From contig SAUG01000027.1 in NCBI GenBank assembly GCA_011316305.1, forward strand, positions 186,001 to 250,000: a stretch of DNA of 64,000 bases, given 5' to 3'. Origin of the DNA: Rusavskia elegans. Its lineage: Eukaryota > Ascomycota > Lecanoromycetes > Teloschistales > Teloschistaceae. This document shows, piece by piece, positions 39,571 through 51,900 of the stretch (its first letter is position 1; each line of letters opens with the position of its first letter). The notes beneath the pieces were generated by a model. That model did no database searches. It had not been told where the DNA came from and saw only the letters and a list, made by a program, of their open reading frames with translations. The position numbers were made by a program, and so were the translations under genes.

Positions 39571-39883
39571 TCTGTACGCAGTAAATTAGCGACTTAATAG
39601 TTCTATCTAAAAGTAGGAAAATTAGTAGTTTAAACGGCTAGAAGGGGTCGTAAAATAAGATAAAAAGGGTCTATTTAGCTATTTATAATTTCGGCAGTTA
39701 TCGGAGTACTTATAGATAGTAGTATAACTATAGACTTCGTCGTTCGCTATATTAGATACTTTATAGGGTTTAATAATATTAATCGGATCTATATAAAAAT
39801 ATTAAATATAAAGATATAATACTCGCGAATAACGATAATTACTATTATAAACTAATTCGGCTAGAAAATCCGGATTTATGATC

Positions 39884-40058
39884 TATTAAAATTATATATA
39901 TAAATATTAAACTTAATTTACTAAAGTAGGCTTTCGCTTAAACTAAGTATATAAAAAGGAAGTAGCAGGGCCTTAGCGTCTAAATCTACTAGGTCTAATC
40001 GGTACTAGCGCCCTTGGCGCCTTAGCACAGCTATTATACGTAACACGTACTTCCAACA
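39884..40058 (-). repeat. 5' LTR of Copia C
   Basis: About 175 bp. The outer end ACGTACTTCCAACA is intact, the inner end TATTAAAATTATA RIP-altered. Confidence 0.9.
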
Positions 40059-40435
40059 ATATTAGCTCCTATTATATATAACTACTTCTTAAATAGAACA
40101 TATCCGGTTAATATAAATAAAATCTATAAAATCGCTACCGGGGCGGATATAGTCTCTATAAAGCTATTTATATTATTTACCCAGAATATAAATTTTATAG
40201 AAATCGGATTTAGGTTTAGAAACTTTAGATAGATCGATTTCTATAGATAAATTCGCTAATTTATATAAATTCTAGTTATTTAAATATCTAAACCGGGTAT
40301 ATTAGATATAATCTACCTCTACTAATATTTTAGCGAAGGCCTTTAAAGCTATATCGGGTATTAATAATAAGGACGAAAATAGAAAAAAAGAAGAAACTAA
40401 AAGAAAAGAATAAGATTTTATAGAGCCGCGCTATA

Positions 40436-42109
40436 CAGAGGATGACACCGAAAGTTCTTACCCGCGCTAAAATCAGCCCTACGGCTTGGCAGAACCGGAA
40501 TTCTTATAATATCGCTTCTCTACTATCTCTATCTGTTGCTACAGGGCTATAAAAGCTATATACAGATCCTAAATTAATCTATATTACTTTCTACCTATCT
40601 ACCTGCTTATATATACCTTCTCTAGCGATCTACTTTATCGTAAGGCCTAATATCTCCGCTAATACGGCCTTCTTAGTACTTATTCCCCCCGTTTAGTACG
40701 ATAACCTACTAAATATACCTTAGGATACGTTTAATCTATATTTAGATCCGGTCCTATTTTAGTTCGTACCTCTAGTATCGATTCTACCGCCTTTCTATAT
40801 TAGCCTTCGTCGTTAGCGGCCCCTATCGAGAAGTTCTCCGTTTTATCTAGAGCTAATACGGTTTAATTATATTTAAATCCGGGGAATTCCTATACTAAAT
40901 CAGCCTTATAATATTAAGTTCTATAAAAATAAGGTCCTAGTAGTATAAGGCGTATACTAGCGCCTTATTTTCTTATATAATCGTATCGGGGCGGTCCTTT
41001 TTATACTCGGTAGCGAATTTAAGAAGCTTTAGTATTAGTACCTTTTTTTAGTAGCGATACTAGTTAATTCTACCTTTTTTACTATTACGAATAACCTTTC
41101 TATTTACTTTATTCTAGTACTATTAAGGTTTCTTCCCTCCTTTATTTTTTAATCCTATTTATTTTATTCTAGTTTCGAGTTCCTATTCCGCTTTTACTAT
41201 AGGCTCTAGTACCTCGTTAATCTTCTTTAGTTCTACTTTACTAGCTTTCTTTTCTACTACCGTTTCTTTCTTCTAAATATAGTAAGGGCCTTTCTTATCG
41301 TATAAGTAGCAGCCCTAGAATATAAATTCTATAGTTCTTTTCTAGCGGCGGCGGATATTCGTAGTAGTAAATTACTTATTAGAGCGTTACTAGGTCCTAA
41401 TCCTACCCTTTCGTAAATTTAAAATAACGCTCGTTTCGTTACTCTAGATAATATTCTACTAATCCTTTAAGGTCTAATACTAGTAGCGGAGGCAGAACTA
41501 GAAACGAGTTTCTATTATAGCTTTTATAAGGCCTGGTTTCTTAGTTATTTTATATATATATATATTGTTTCTCCGGAGAATATAAAAGATAGTAGTAGGT
41601 AAAAGGGAAGTACCGTAGAAGGATATTTAAGTAAGGCTATTAGATATTTTCTTACGATAATTCCGATCTTTCTAAATAAATACTAGGATTCCTAATTCTA
41701 CTTCGGGCGTAACCTTAGGAGGTCTACTAGATCTAGGTATATCTTTAACGTAATCTAGGTAGAGGACCTTCGAAATCTCTAGGTTATAGCCCCTAGAAAG
41801 AGCTTTAGCCTTAAGTACTCGTTAAGTTAATTCGGAGATCTCTATTATTACGCGAACGATTTTAGCGGCGATTCCGGCTTCTTAAAAGGCTAGTACCTAG
41901 ATTCTCACTCTATCGCCGTAATTAGCGCTCTGATTATTAGGTATAATTATATACTAAGGATAGGAGCTTACCTAAACGGAATTTCCAGCTCTTTAGGCTT
42001 CTAGTATATATATTTAACTGTATAATTAATTAGTAAGGCTATATAAAAAGCGATACCAAGGCTATAGGGCTGTACTAGCGCGGGTCAGGACTTTCGGTGT
42101 CATTCTCCG
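40436..42109 (-). mobile_element. D: Tc1/mariner-type DNA transposon (1674 bp) in Copia B
   Basis: The terminal inverted repeats are CAGAGGATGACACCGAAAGT on the left and, read inverted, CGGAGAATGACACCGAAAGT on the right, continuing into ACCCGCGCTA on both sides. The target is TATA (40432-40435 and 42110-42113), consistent with TA-targeted insertion. It interrupts the Copia B pol at a site that is continuous in Copia C (near 37353). RIP is lighter than in its host, with many CpG and some CA/TG kept. Confidence 0.92.
40640..41944 (-). pseudogene. Tc1/mariner DDE transposase relic of element D
   Basis: A single minus-strand frame fills D. An N-terminal helix-turn-helix part (YGDRVRIQVLAF.. from about 41920) precedes RSSRPPKVTPEVE near 41700. 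SNETSVIL (first catalytic Asp position, D changed to N) lies near 41440. ENKALVYALYYQ (from the DxAxxH region) is near 40960, and NSPDLNIIKP, the classic SPDLNPIE motif, is near 40880. These motifs in this order define the DDE_3 Tc1/mariner type. Few stops (TAA/TAG) interrupt it, but catalytic residues are altered, so it is inactive. The start is chosen at 41944, where an ATA stands for ATG. Size and order are normal for the family. Confidence 0.88.
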
Positions 42110-44700
42110 TATAGTTTTAATATTTAATAGGAATAGATTTTCGTATATATAGGTCGTTAGTATTAAATCCGGAATACTAAAGCCGAAACTAAAATTATAG
42201 TTTTTAATTATTATTTTAGCGCCTATTTTTAAAATTTGTAATATTAATAGGAGGTTAGTGCCGGATCTAAAGATATAAAAAATATTATAGAATTCTATAG
42301 AGCGGTATTTATTACTAATAAAATAGTTAAATATAATAGTACTTTTAGTAATCGGTCGGGAACTAGTAGCGCTACTAATACCGGTTATAGGCTTATTCTA
42401 GATAGATTTTATACTAGATTCGATAAAAAAATACTATTAGAAAATAATATAATAGTTATAGGTATAGTCGAATATTTAACTATTAGTAAAATCTAGTTTA
42501 TTTCATAAAGCCGATAAAGCTATAGGAACGAGAGTTATAAAGCTAAAGTTAATAGGAGTCGGTACTACTATAATAAAATTTAGTAACTTTTTAGATTCGG
42601 TAGATTTATTTTTAAATTTATCGTTTTTATTATCTTTACTATTCTTTTTTTTACCGCTTTTACTTTTATTACTATTACCCTTTCAATATTTACTATCGCT
42701 CTTTTTCTATTTTTCTACTCCCTAAATTTTTTTTAGTTCCGAATAAAAATTATAATAGATATCTTTAGTATAGTTATCTCGATTATAGTAGGAATAGTAG
42801 TCGACTTTAATTATTTATTTATTCGAGTTATTTATAGATAGAAAAGCCTTAGTTCTGGTAATAGTAGACTCGCTATTACTCTATTAATAATACTTTTTAT
42901 TAATAGTAGTACTAATAGTTTCGTCTAGAGTAACTATTTTCTATTTTTACTAATTTTTATTACTAACGATAATATTACTCTAAATAAATAAGGTCTAGAA
43001 ATAGCTAAAAGCGGCTCTAAAATCCTAAAGAAATTTTAAAATAAAAAGACTCTTTAAAATAATAACGTCTATAGCTATTAATAAATTTATATAATTTAGC
43101 TATATAAACTTTTATATTTTCGAAAAAACTATTATAAAAGAGGATATCTAGTTAGATATTAAATTCTATAAATTTACCGGTACTATAAACTCTATATTAT
43201 ATCTAGAAATTATCTAATATCTTTTTAATATCTAATATAATATTTTTAATAAAGTTTTTAGTATTAGTATTATAGATTATTTTAATTACTATATAGGCGC
43301 GTTCTATATATTTTCTTTATACTCGGAAGTATCCGGAAATAATAATTTTTTAGTAATAGCTCGAAGGTTATTAAGAATATAGTAGACTATAATACCTTCT
43401 TTCTAGTTTTTAGAATCTAAATAGGTTATAAACTTCGGAACTATATTAATAAAATAGCCGGAACCCTCTAGTTTAGTATTATCTATAGTCGATATTATAG
43501 AAATATATATATCGTCGAACTTGGTACTAGATTATAGAATACTATAAGGAATAGTATTATAGAAAAATAAATTAGAAAAAAAACCTAGAAGCGAGTAACT
43601 AGAAAGTATAATAACTTTAAAACCGAATATATTATTTTGGTTTAGAAGAGTAGATAGAAAATTAAAAGATATAAATTACTCCTGATTGTTTTCGGAAATA
43701 ATAGAAAATAATTTCGATAAATAGTAATTAAAATCCGAGCGTAAATAGCTTTAAATAGCGAGGTTGATTTACGATTAGTTATATAAAAGCCTGTAGTTTT
43801 TAATAGAGAATTAGAAGTTATAGACGGTTTAGTTTACCCGGGGGTTATTAGATAGTCTCTTAAAAAAACGTTATTTAAAACTTAAATTGTGATAATAATA
43901 TAAAAGTAGATATAAGGTTTAGAATAGATTAGATAAAGTTTTAAAAATTAAAGTAATATAGTAATTTTTAGTAACAAGTAGAACTTATACTTTTTAGAAC
44001 TAGATAATATAGCTAGTAAGGCCGAAGGCTAGATTCGATAGCTCTAGCTCTAGAAGTAAATAGTAGTTAATTTAAAAATAGTAAGTACTCGCTTAGACTA
44101 TTAGAAGGTTAGAAAATTATAATAGCTAGGAATATCGTCTACTAGCTCTCTATTTTATAAAAGTTCCAGCCTATATTAAATTAGCTAGATAGTCGTTTCC
44201 CGTATTTATTATAATGGCTAGAGCTATCTAGGTTATTATAGCGCCTATATAGGGCTAGAAGATTAGCTAGAGCGTTCTATATAATAATTCGCGGCAGAAT
44301 ATTCCTATTTATATACCAGCCCTCTATATTAGCGTAGTAACGTACCTATATCGTATACGGTATTACTAATATATCTATACGCAGTAAATTAGCGATTTAT
44401 ATTCTATCTGAAAGTAAAGAGGTTAGTAATTCAAGCGGCTAAAAAAGGTTATAAAATAAAACGAAAAGAGGCAATTTATAGTTTCGATAATTATCGGGGT
44501 ATTTATAAGTAGTAGTATCAATATAGACTTCGTTTTCGTTCGTCGTATTAGATACTTTACAGGTTTAATAATATATATCGAATCTATCGAAAAGAAAAAA
44601 TAGAGATAGATAGGAAAAAAGATTCTTTAAATATCTAGAATAGTATATAGTATAAAGATATAATACACGCGAATAATAATAACTATAATATATTTATTCG

Positions 44701-44876
44701 GCTTAAAATTATATATATAGAATATTAAGCTTGATTTACTAAAATAGGTTTTCGCTTAAATTAAATATATAAAAATGAGGTAGCAGGGCTTTAGCGCCTA
44801 GATCTACTAGGCCTAATCGGTACTAGCGCCCTTGGCGCCTTGGCACAGCTGTTATACGTAACACGTACTTTCAACA
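44701..44876 (-). repeat. 5' LTR of Copia B
   Basis: 176 bp. The outer ~60 bases (GGCACAGCTGTTATACG .. TTTCAACA) are unmutated, while the inner end is altered and has drifted. Confidence 0.88.
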
Positions 44877-44889
44877 AATAATACTAGTA

Positions 44890-47800
44890 ACGTTATCCGT
44901 ATTTTCGGAGATATTAACTATTTTAAATAAATATACTTTATTAGTATTATTTACTAATTAATTACCGTTCTTTACCTTATATATTTAGGTATAATAGGAA
45001 TAAAGCAGTTTATTAGTTAGATTCTAATTATTTAAGATATCGATAGACGAACTACTCCTATCTTTCGACGATACTACTATCCTTTTTAGGTACTAGCTTG
45101 TCGAGTTTATAGATAAAACCGGCCCTAGATACGCGACTAACTAGTATTAGAATATACTAGACTCGTTAAACTTTATATATAATAATTATAGCGACTTTAA
45201 ACTTCCGAGAACTAAAGTAGATAATACTATAGGCGCTAAAATAAAATTATCTTTTAGGTTACTATAATCGCCTAGATAGCCGGACGAATAGTTAGATAGC
45301 GGGATAGTAGCCCGAACTATTATTAAATATTTTAGAGAAAATATAGCGGAGCTCCGGAATAATCGTATATATATATAAATAATCGTAAATTATCGAACCT
45401 CTATTAAAGGTAAAGAAAAGGAAGATATAGTCGATAAAGCTCTAGCGGATTTCTCTACCTTATCTAAATCGGGTATAATCCGGAAACTAAATATAACGCG
45501 AGGCTATAGCTCGGACCGGATAGTAATATAATTCCTTAAAAAGCTAGAAGAATAGAATATTATAAAGTAGATAGAGTTTATAGAATTTCGCTAATAAAGC
45601 TAACGGAAGAAGAAGATACTTTTACTATTATCTAAATTTTCTATATTCTCTATTAGAGCCGATAAATACGAAAAGTTCGTCGTAAATAATATTGGCTACT
45701 TCTATCCCTTCTATAATAATAAATCCGCCGAGACCGGGCTTTATATCGAATATATAGGTAAAGATACCTCCTTCCGTAATATCTATATTTTTACTAAATA
45801 AATTAAAAACGTTACTAGATTAAATAGTAAAGTTAGAGAAAACCTATAGATATATTTTTATAGTAAAGCTCTATAATAATATTCTAACGAACTCTCGGAT
45901 ATAAAAAAGAAATATCTAATAAAAGACTTTAATATATAGATTAGCGCCTTAATCGCTCGCTTTAAACTACTAATAGAAAAAGGAATATATTTTTAAAAAT
46001 ATAAACCGCTATTATAAGCCTCGCGAATATCGCTAGACTAGACTATAAGCTATAAAGATTTCCGAAATAATAAATATTTAGTAAATTATTATATAGATAT
46101 AAATAGGCCTCGCTATTTCTTTCCGTACTATTTTCATTTTTAAACTAATAGAAAAGACTACTATTAATATATTCTTTCGATTAATAGATTATTATAAACT
46201 CGAAATCTAGGCTATAGGAAAAGACTGCCTTCGGTAATCCCGGGAAATACCTTCTAATAATTCTAGCCGTTAATAAATAGAGAATCTGTTTCTATTCCGA
46301 TTCTAACCGGTTTAAAAAAATATAATATACTAATTAATATTTAGTTCCGGCTCTTCCGGATATAAATATTAGTACTCTATAATTTAATAGGCTTTTTAGC
46401 CTTTCTAGAAATATTAGCTTCTCTTTATTAAAAGGAATCTACTAGGAGCGCCTCCTATCTAAAATAACGCGAATTCCTTTCGTTCTATATTTATAAGTAG
46501 ATTAGGAAATTTATAAAGGAATTCCTTTCTAATATAGTAGAACTCTGCGCTAGTATATAGTAATAGACTTTAGAGATTTTATAATAACTAGTCCTAAAAA
46601 AGATTTTACTTCGGTCTAAACTTCTAATATTTAGCGCCGCTAGCTCCGCTTTAACGAGCCTACTAAATAGGAATTTATAAAGATATATACGGCAAGGATT
46701 ATTCTACTATAGAAGAAGCTTATATCTAATATATTAAATAAGATCCCGCCTATAGATATTATAGTTATAGGTCCGTCGAATCTTATAATAAAAAGGTCGA
46801 ATACTATAATAGAGTTTATAAGGAATTAGAATATAAAGAAGTTAACTAGAACTTTATTAATACTAGACTAAAGGTTTTATATTCGTATTATAAATTTAAC
46901 GTTTTATTCGAGTTATATAATAAATTATTTAAGTGTTTTAAAACTATTTACTAGAATACGGAAGATAATAAAGGCGAAATATAAATATTTATTACCGATA
47001 AATAATCCTCTAGTAAAAAAGTCACTTCTATACCTCGCGTAATCGCTTTAAATAGTAAATAGATTATAGAAACTGGTTTAACCTTTAAGAGCTTCTATTA
47101 TATTATATATCTATTAGCTTTCTGTCCGGATATATCCGATATTAAGGATATATATACTAACTTAGAATATACTAGTTTTATCGCCGATATAAAATTAATT
47201 CTAGAAGGTATTAAAATTAAAAAACTACTAAAAAAGATTCCTATTTATAGTATAGATAATTAAATCTATCGAACCGATAAATTTGCTATTTTTACTTTTT
47301 ATTTAAAAGGCGATTTAGCTATTATAGAACTTATAAAGGAGATCTATATTTATAAAAATCTATAAACTAATCTACTACTAGATATAGATATTTTAATTCC
47401 GGAAGAAATAATTCTAGATTATTTAAAATAGTAGATTATTATTAGCAGCTATAAAAACTTTAAAGTTAATTTCAATTTCTATATCTATAAAGAGCCTAAT
47501 CTCAGGCGTACTATTTGAGTCTAAGATAATATTATATTAAAATCTAATAGAGTAATACGAATCCTAGTATAATATCGAAATAGTAATTTTAGAGATTACA
47601 ATTTCTTTTTCGAGCCTAAATTAAAGTTAACGCCGAGAATAAACTTTAGCTCTAATAGTAGCGCTTTTATCTATATAGTCGATACCTCTTTTAGCTTCGT
47701 AAATATCTATAACGTAAGCTATTTACTAGTTGTTCTATCTAAATAAACCCGGTTTAGAGAAGTTATCGAGAATCGATATAAGAATACTATACCGCTACTC

Positions 47801-48306
47801 CTAATATATCTCCGCTCGCTATAGAATTAACCTGGAATACTATTAAATATATCGTTAAAAAATCAGCGAAGAAGACAGCTATTAGAGCTACTATAATACT
47901 CGCCTGTACCGCGGTTATATAAAATAGGACTATATAGAATCTAGATATAGTTAACGCGCGGAATATTCTAATAAATTAGAACGTCTTCTACCCGGCTAAT
48001 AAAGTAAATCTTAGCGAGAGTTTAGCGAGACTTAGCGCGAATTTAGCTAAAAATATCGAATTTACTAAATTAACTTCCTTTACTATATCTATTCATTCTA
48101 AACAAGAATACCGCCTACCTAATAGTATTATAGTTTATAATAAACTGCTAATAGCGTAGTAATTAGCCGCCGTTACAGAGAAATATAAAGATATATTTAC
48201 CGATTAGGGAGCTATAATAGATATTTCTAAAGAGAAATAGATACTAATATCTCTAAAGGAAGGAACGAAGTCTACGCCTTTAAAGGTTTATAATCTACTT
48301 TAAAAG
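44890..48306 (+). pseudogene. Gypsy G gag-protease and start of pol
   Basis: First half of the G polyprotein relic on the + strand. The gag region runs about 44890-46600 (readable KYEKFVVNN near 45670, EYIGKDTSF near 45750). The protease and linker region follows, with LLLDIDILIPEE near 47380 (from LLIGMDVLVPE), a conserved VQYRNSNFRDYNFFFEPKL run near 47570-47630, and FIYIVDTSFSF near 47670. The frame then enters the pre-RT motif (FTD-GAIID, KEGTKSTPLKVY near 48200-48285). E2 interrupts it there; RT resumes at about 59832. Stops are RIP-type. Confidence 0.85.
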
Positions 48307-48399
48307 CAACCTTTTGTCTTTAGACAATATATTAGCAGCCAATCAAAGGGTAGTTTGGCGCTATATAATAACAGCTAAGTGTCTACAGCTAATTATATC

Positions 48400-51300
48400 G
48401 AACGATCCATTTAATCTTATAATATATAATATTTAAGACTATATAAAACTTTAATTTTCTATATTTTTAATATATAAAGGAATATACTATATATTACCTA
48501 ATATAGGAAATTTAAAATAAAGAATCAATTTATTATTATTATAAATATACTGTTAGCTGTATATTAGTAGGATATTAAAACGAGTTAAATACTAAAAGAT
48601 TATTAATAAGTAATATTAATAATAACGGCGATAGGTATCTTAGTATAGATACTATATATCCCCGAAAGAACGTCTTACTTTATAGTATATTTTATATAAT
48701 CTTGTTATAGAGCTTTTAGATAGTATTAGTATAATAGCTATAGAATATATCGTATTATTCTATAACGCGCTATCTATTCTATAGCCGTAATATCCTTAGT
48801 ATATAGTTTATATAGTAGTATAAAAGAAGTTAAATCTTATATATAGAGTATTTTAATAAAGTAAATAGGGATATTTTAAATAAAAGTAAAGTAAAAACCC
48901 TCTATATAGGTATACCTATTTTACGATTAAAAGCTATATTATCTATTAAATACTTTATAGATTTACCTATATAGATAAAAAAGTACTAACCTTATATTTT
49001 AGAGTAAGATATTAGGCCTATTATTATTAGTATTAGTATTATTCTCTTTATTTTTAATAGCTTCTTTATCGATATTACGACTATAATTATTTACTTTATC
49101 TTTATTTTTAGACCTATTAGAATTAACTTTATAGATAATATAGACGGTAGCTTTCTTTTTAGCTACTTTATATTCTATATAATAATATAAATCAGGGGGT
49201 TTAGTAGTCTATTTCTAGTAGAAGTTATTATCCGAACCCGGGAACTACTTTCTATCCTTTTTTACGCGATTTAGTTTTACTAGTATATATATAAAACTAT
49301 AGATTCTAACTATAAAGATATCCGTATCTACTATACGATTAAATATATCTAGAAGGTTAATTCTACTAAATTTCTAATCCTGTAACCTCTATAGATTAGC
49401 GTTATAGTTAAATATTAGTTTAATACGGGCTATAGAACTTATATAGATATCTAGAATTCGGTTAATAGTTAGAGATATATTAATAGGAAAGGTAGGCGAT
49501 ATACTTTCGAAATAGAAATTAACTTTATTACTTAGGTGGGCCGATTCGATAAAATCGGCGATAAAAATAGTAAAAGAAAAGATATAAATAAAACTATTAA
49601 GAGAATATAACTTAATAAATAAATAGATAAAAGCTTTTAAATCTATTATTTCGATTATAGTATCGGAGTTATTAACTTTAACCTATAGGCTATTAGTATA
49701 GATTAGGTAAAAATACTTTAAGAAAAAAGTTATTATAAATATAAGCGAGGATATATACTTATAACTATTTTTATAACAGCCGATTGCTTCTAATTATTAC
49801 CGTTCTAGTTAATACGATTTTCGCTTTTTCTCTATTTCTAATCTCCGTTCTCATCTACGATAAGTTCGCGTATAATATCCAGAGTAAATTTAATAGAAAT
49901 ATAGCCTAACAATTATTTTCTAATTCCTTTATTTTAAGCTTAAATTTATTAGTAAAACGGGAATAGAAACCTTTTATAGTTTTAGACTTATAGTTTTAAT
50001 CGGTATCGACTTTTCTTTTCGCTATAAATAAATACTTATTAGTTATTTTAGAAAAGATAGTCTAGTTACCTATATTAGAAAGACTATCTAGCTCTAAATT
50101 ATAGTCGGCTAAAGTAGATAAAGACTATTAATAATGATTAGTTAACTAATACCCGGGAATAAAATTAGGAAATAGAGATTTATACTATATTATTACTAAA
50201 AATAATCGACTATAGTTACTATTTCCGTAGGTTTTAGTTTTATACTAACGCTTATTTTCTACGAAGTTATTATTCTAGTCTTCGGCTTTAGTTTACTTCG
50301 TTTATATTTCTTAGGCGAAAACGTCTAGCGGGAGGTTATCGGCGATATTAGGAGTAATAAATCTAATTAGGATATAGAAAAGCCTATATTTTTTAATAAA
50401 ATATAAGTATTATAAAAGGTATAATTACTACTACTTTAAGTAATAAATTTAAATATTAAAGGTAAAGGTCTTTTAGATATTATAAGCCTTTTAAAGTAAA
50501 TTTCCTTAAAATACTAAAACTTCGGATTTTAACCGGCAGACTTATTAATTAATAAAGAAGTTAAATACGGTAGTTAAAAATCTTAAATCGATTCGCGTCT
50601 GCTTTTTATTATAGTCGTTACTATAGACTTGCCGTCTATAGTAACTACTTTAATAATATAATAATCTAGTAAGGTATTAAATACGCGAAAATAATATACT
50701 AGTTAATAGTATTATAGAATAGGATAATAAATTTTTAAAAGAAAAGCGGAAAACGGGAAAAATAGATATATAGGCTACTAGCGCCTAGATTCCTTAGTAA
50801 GTAGAGCTTTATTACCTCAACTACTATAAATTAGACTAGAAGGACTATTACTAAACCTTAAGGGTTACTATTCGATTTTCTATATTATTTAGTCTATTAT
50901 AATCCTAATTATTATATTCAATCTCTAGATTATAGAAAAAGGTATAGAAAGTAATTTCCGTCTACTTATACTAGAGATATACTATTAAAGCTCTATAATA
51001 AAATATTCTATAGTAGGCTTTCTAATATTTAGAATATCTTTTTAGAATTTGTTATTAATTTTATATATAGTTCTATATAGTACCCGAGTACGGATTTTAT
51101 TATTTAAAGGTCTTTTAAGGCGGTAAAGTTAAGATCTATCGAGTACCCGATTACTAAACTAATATCTATTTATCCCGACCTTTATCTTTTCTTTTATTTT
51201 CTAGTATATTAATATATAGTATTTAAATATAACTTTTATCGCTTATAGATTTCTTAGAATAGTAGAATAGATATCTATCGAGCGCCCGATAGATATCCTA

Positions 51301-51900
51301 TTTCCTATAATATATTCTTTATATCTATAGTACTAGTATCTAATAAGCCTTTCCTATAGCGGGTAATCGATTTCTAGCTTCTTTAAATATACTACTACCC
51401 CGCTTTTTCTATAGTAGAATATCTACTAATACCTAAACTCTCTATAAAGATTCTAGAAATTTTTATAATTTATCTATATTTTTCTAAGTCTCCTATCTTC
51501 TAAGTCTCCTATCTTCTAATTCTACTTTCTTTCTAAATCTCCCCGAATATCTTATACTATTCCCTATTATTTAGTAGATTTTTAACCGGTATTATTAATC
51601 GCCTTTCTTTTTTATTTTTTATTTACTATAATAAGTCTTCCCGACTCTATCTATAATACCTTATAACTCTTTAAATAGATTAAAAATACTAAAAACTGCT
51701 ATCGATAATTAATAAGAGGAACTATAGTATAAAAGAGATATAGGGGCGTAAAAGTAGCTATAATATAAGCGGAAGTGGATATAGAAATAATATTCCTAAA
51801 TATAGTATATCCTTCTTTTTCGGAGGGAATATTTATAATAACTCGATAATAATAAAAACTTGCTATAAATACTAGAAGAAGAAAAGAAATAGAATATATA
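48400..51900. other. 5' arm of E2 without a recognised gene
   Basis: RIP-mutated sequence with no frame I can assign on either strand. An 18-bp direct duplication (TCTCCTATCTTCTAAG core) lies at about 51487-51520. By analogy with E1, an upstream gene may be hidden here, but no alignment with E1 16440-17030 was evident by eye. Confidence 0.35.

Larger units (their letters stand above)
32670..40058 (-). mobile_element. Copia copy C, nested in copy B
   Basis: Third member of the family, 7389 bp, minus strand, with target duplication ATATT (32665-32669 and 40059-40063). The 3' LTR is at 32670-32845 and the 5' LTR at about 39884-40058. It is about 115 bp shorter than A, mainly because its 5' leader (about 39430-39570) has a different sequence. 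As it lies inside B, it inserted after B. Confidence 0.95.
30090..43515 (-). pseudogene. Copia gag-pol relic (copy B), interrupted by C and D
   Basis: Minus-strand relic of the same polyprotein as copy A. RNase H ends near 30100, and the RT to integrase part lies between there and 32669. After the Copia C insertion the remaining pol resumes at 40059. Element D then cuts it at 40435/42110, and gag ends near 43515. The junction sequence on both sides of C matches the uninterrupted copy in C (around 36980-37000), which proves the nesting. Heavily RIP-mutated. Confidence 0.88.
28345..44876 (-). mobile_element. Copia copy B, minus strand, split by Copia C and element D
   Basis: Same family as A. 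Target duplication AATAA (28340-28344 and 44877-44881). The 3' LTR is at the left (28345-28520) and the 5' LTR at the right (44701-44876). Removing C (7389 bp) and D (1674 bp) leaves about 7.47 kb, the length of copy A. It sits in the 5' leader of Gypsy G, about 90 bp downstream of the G 5' LTR. Confidence 0.93.
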
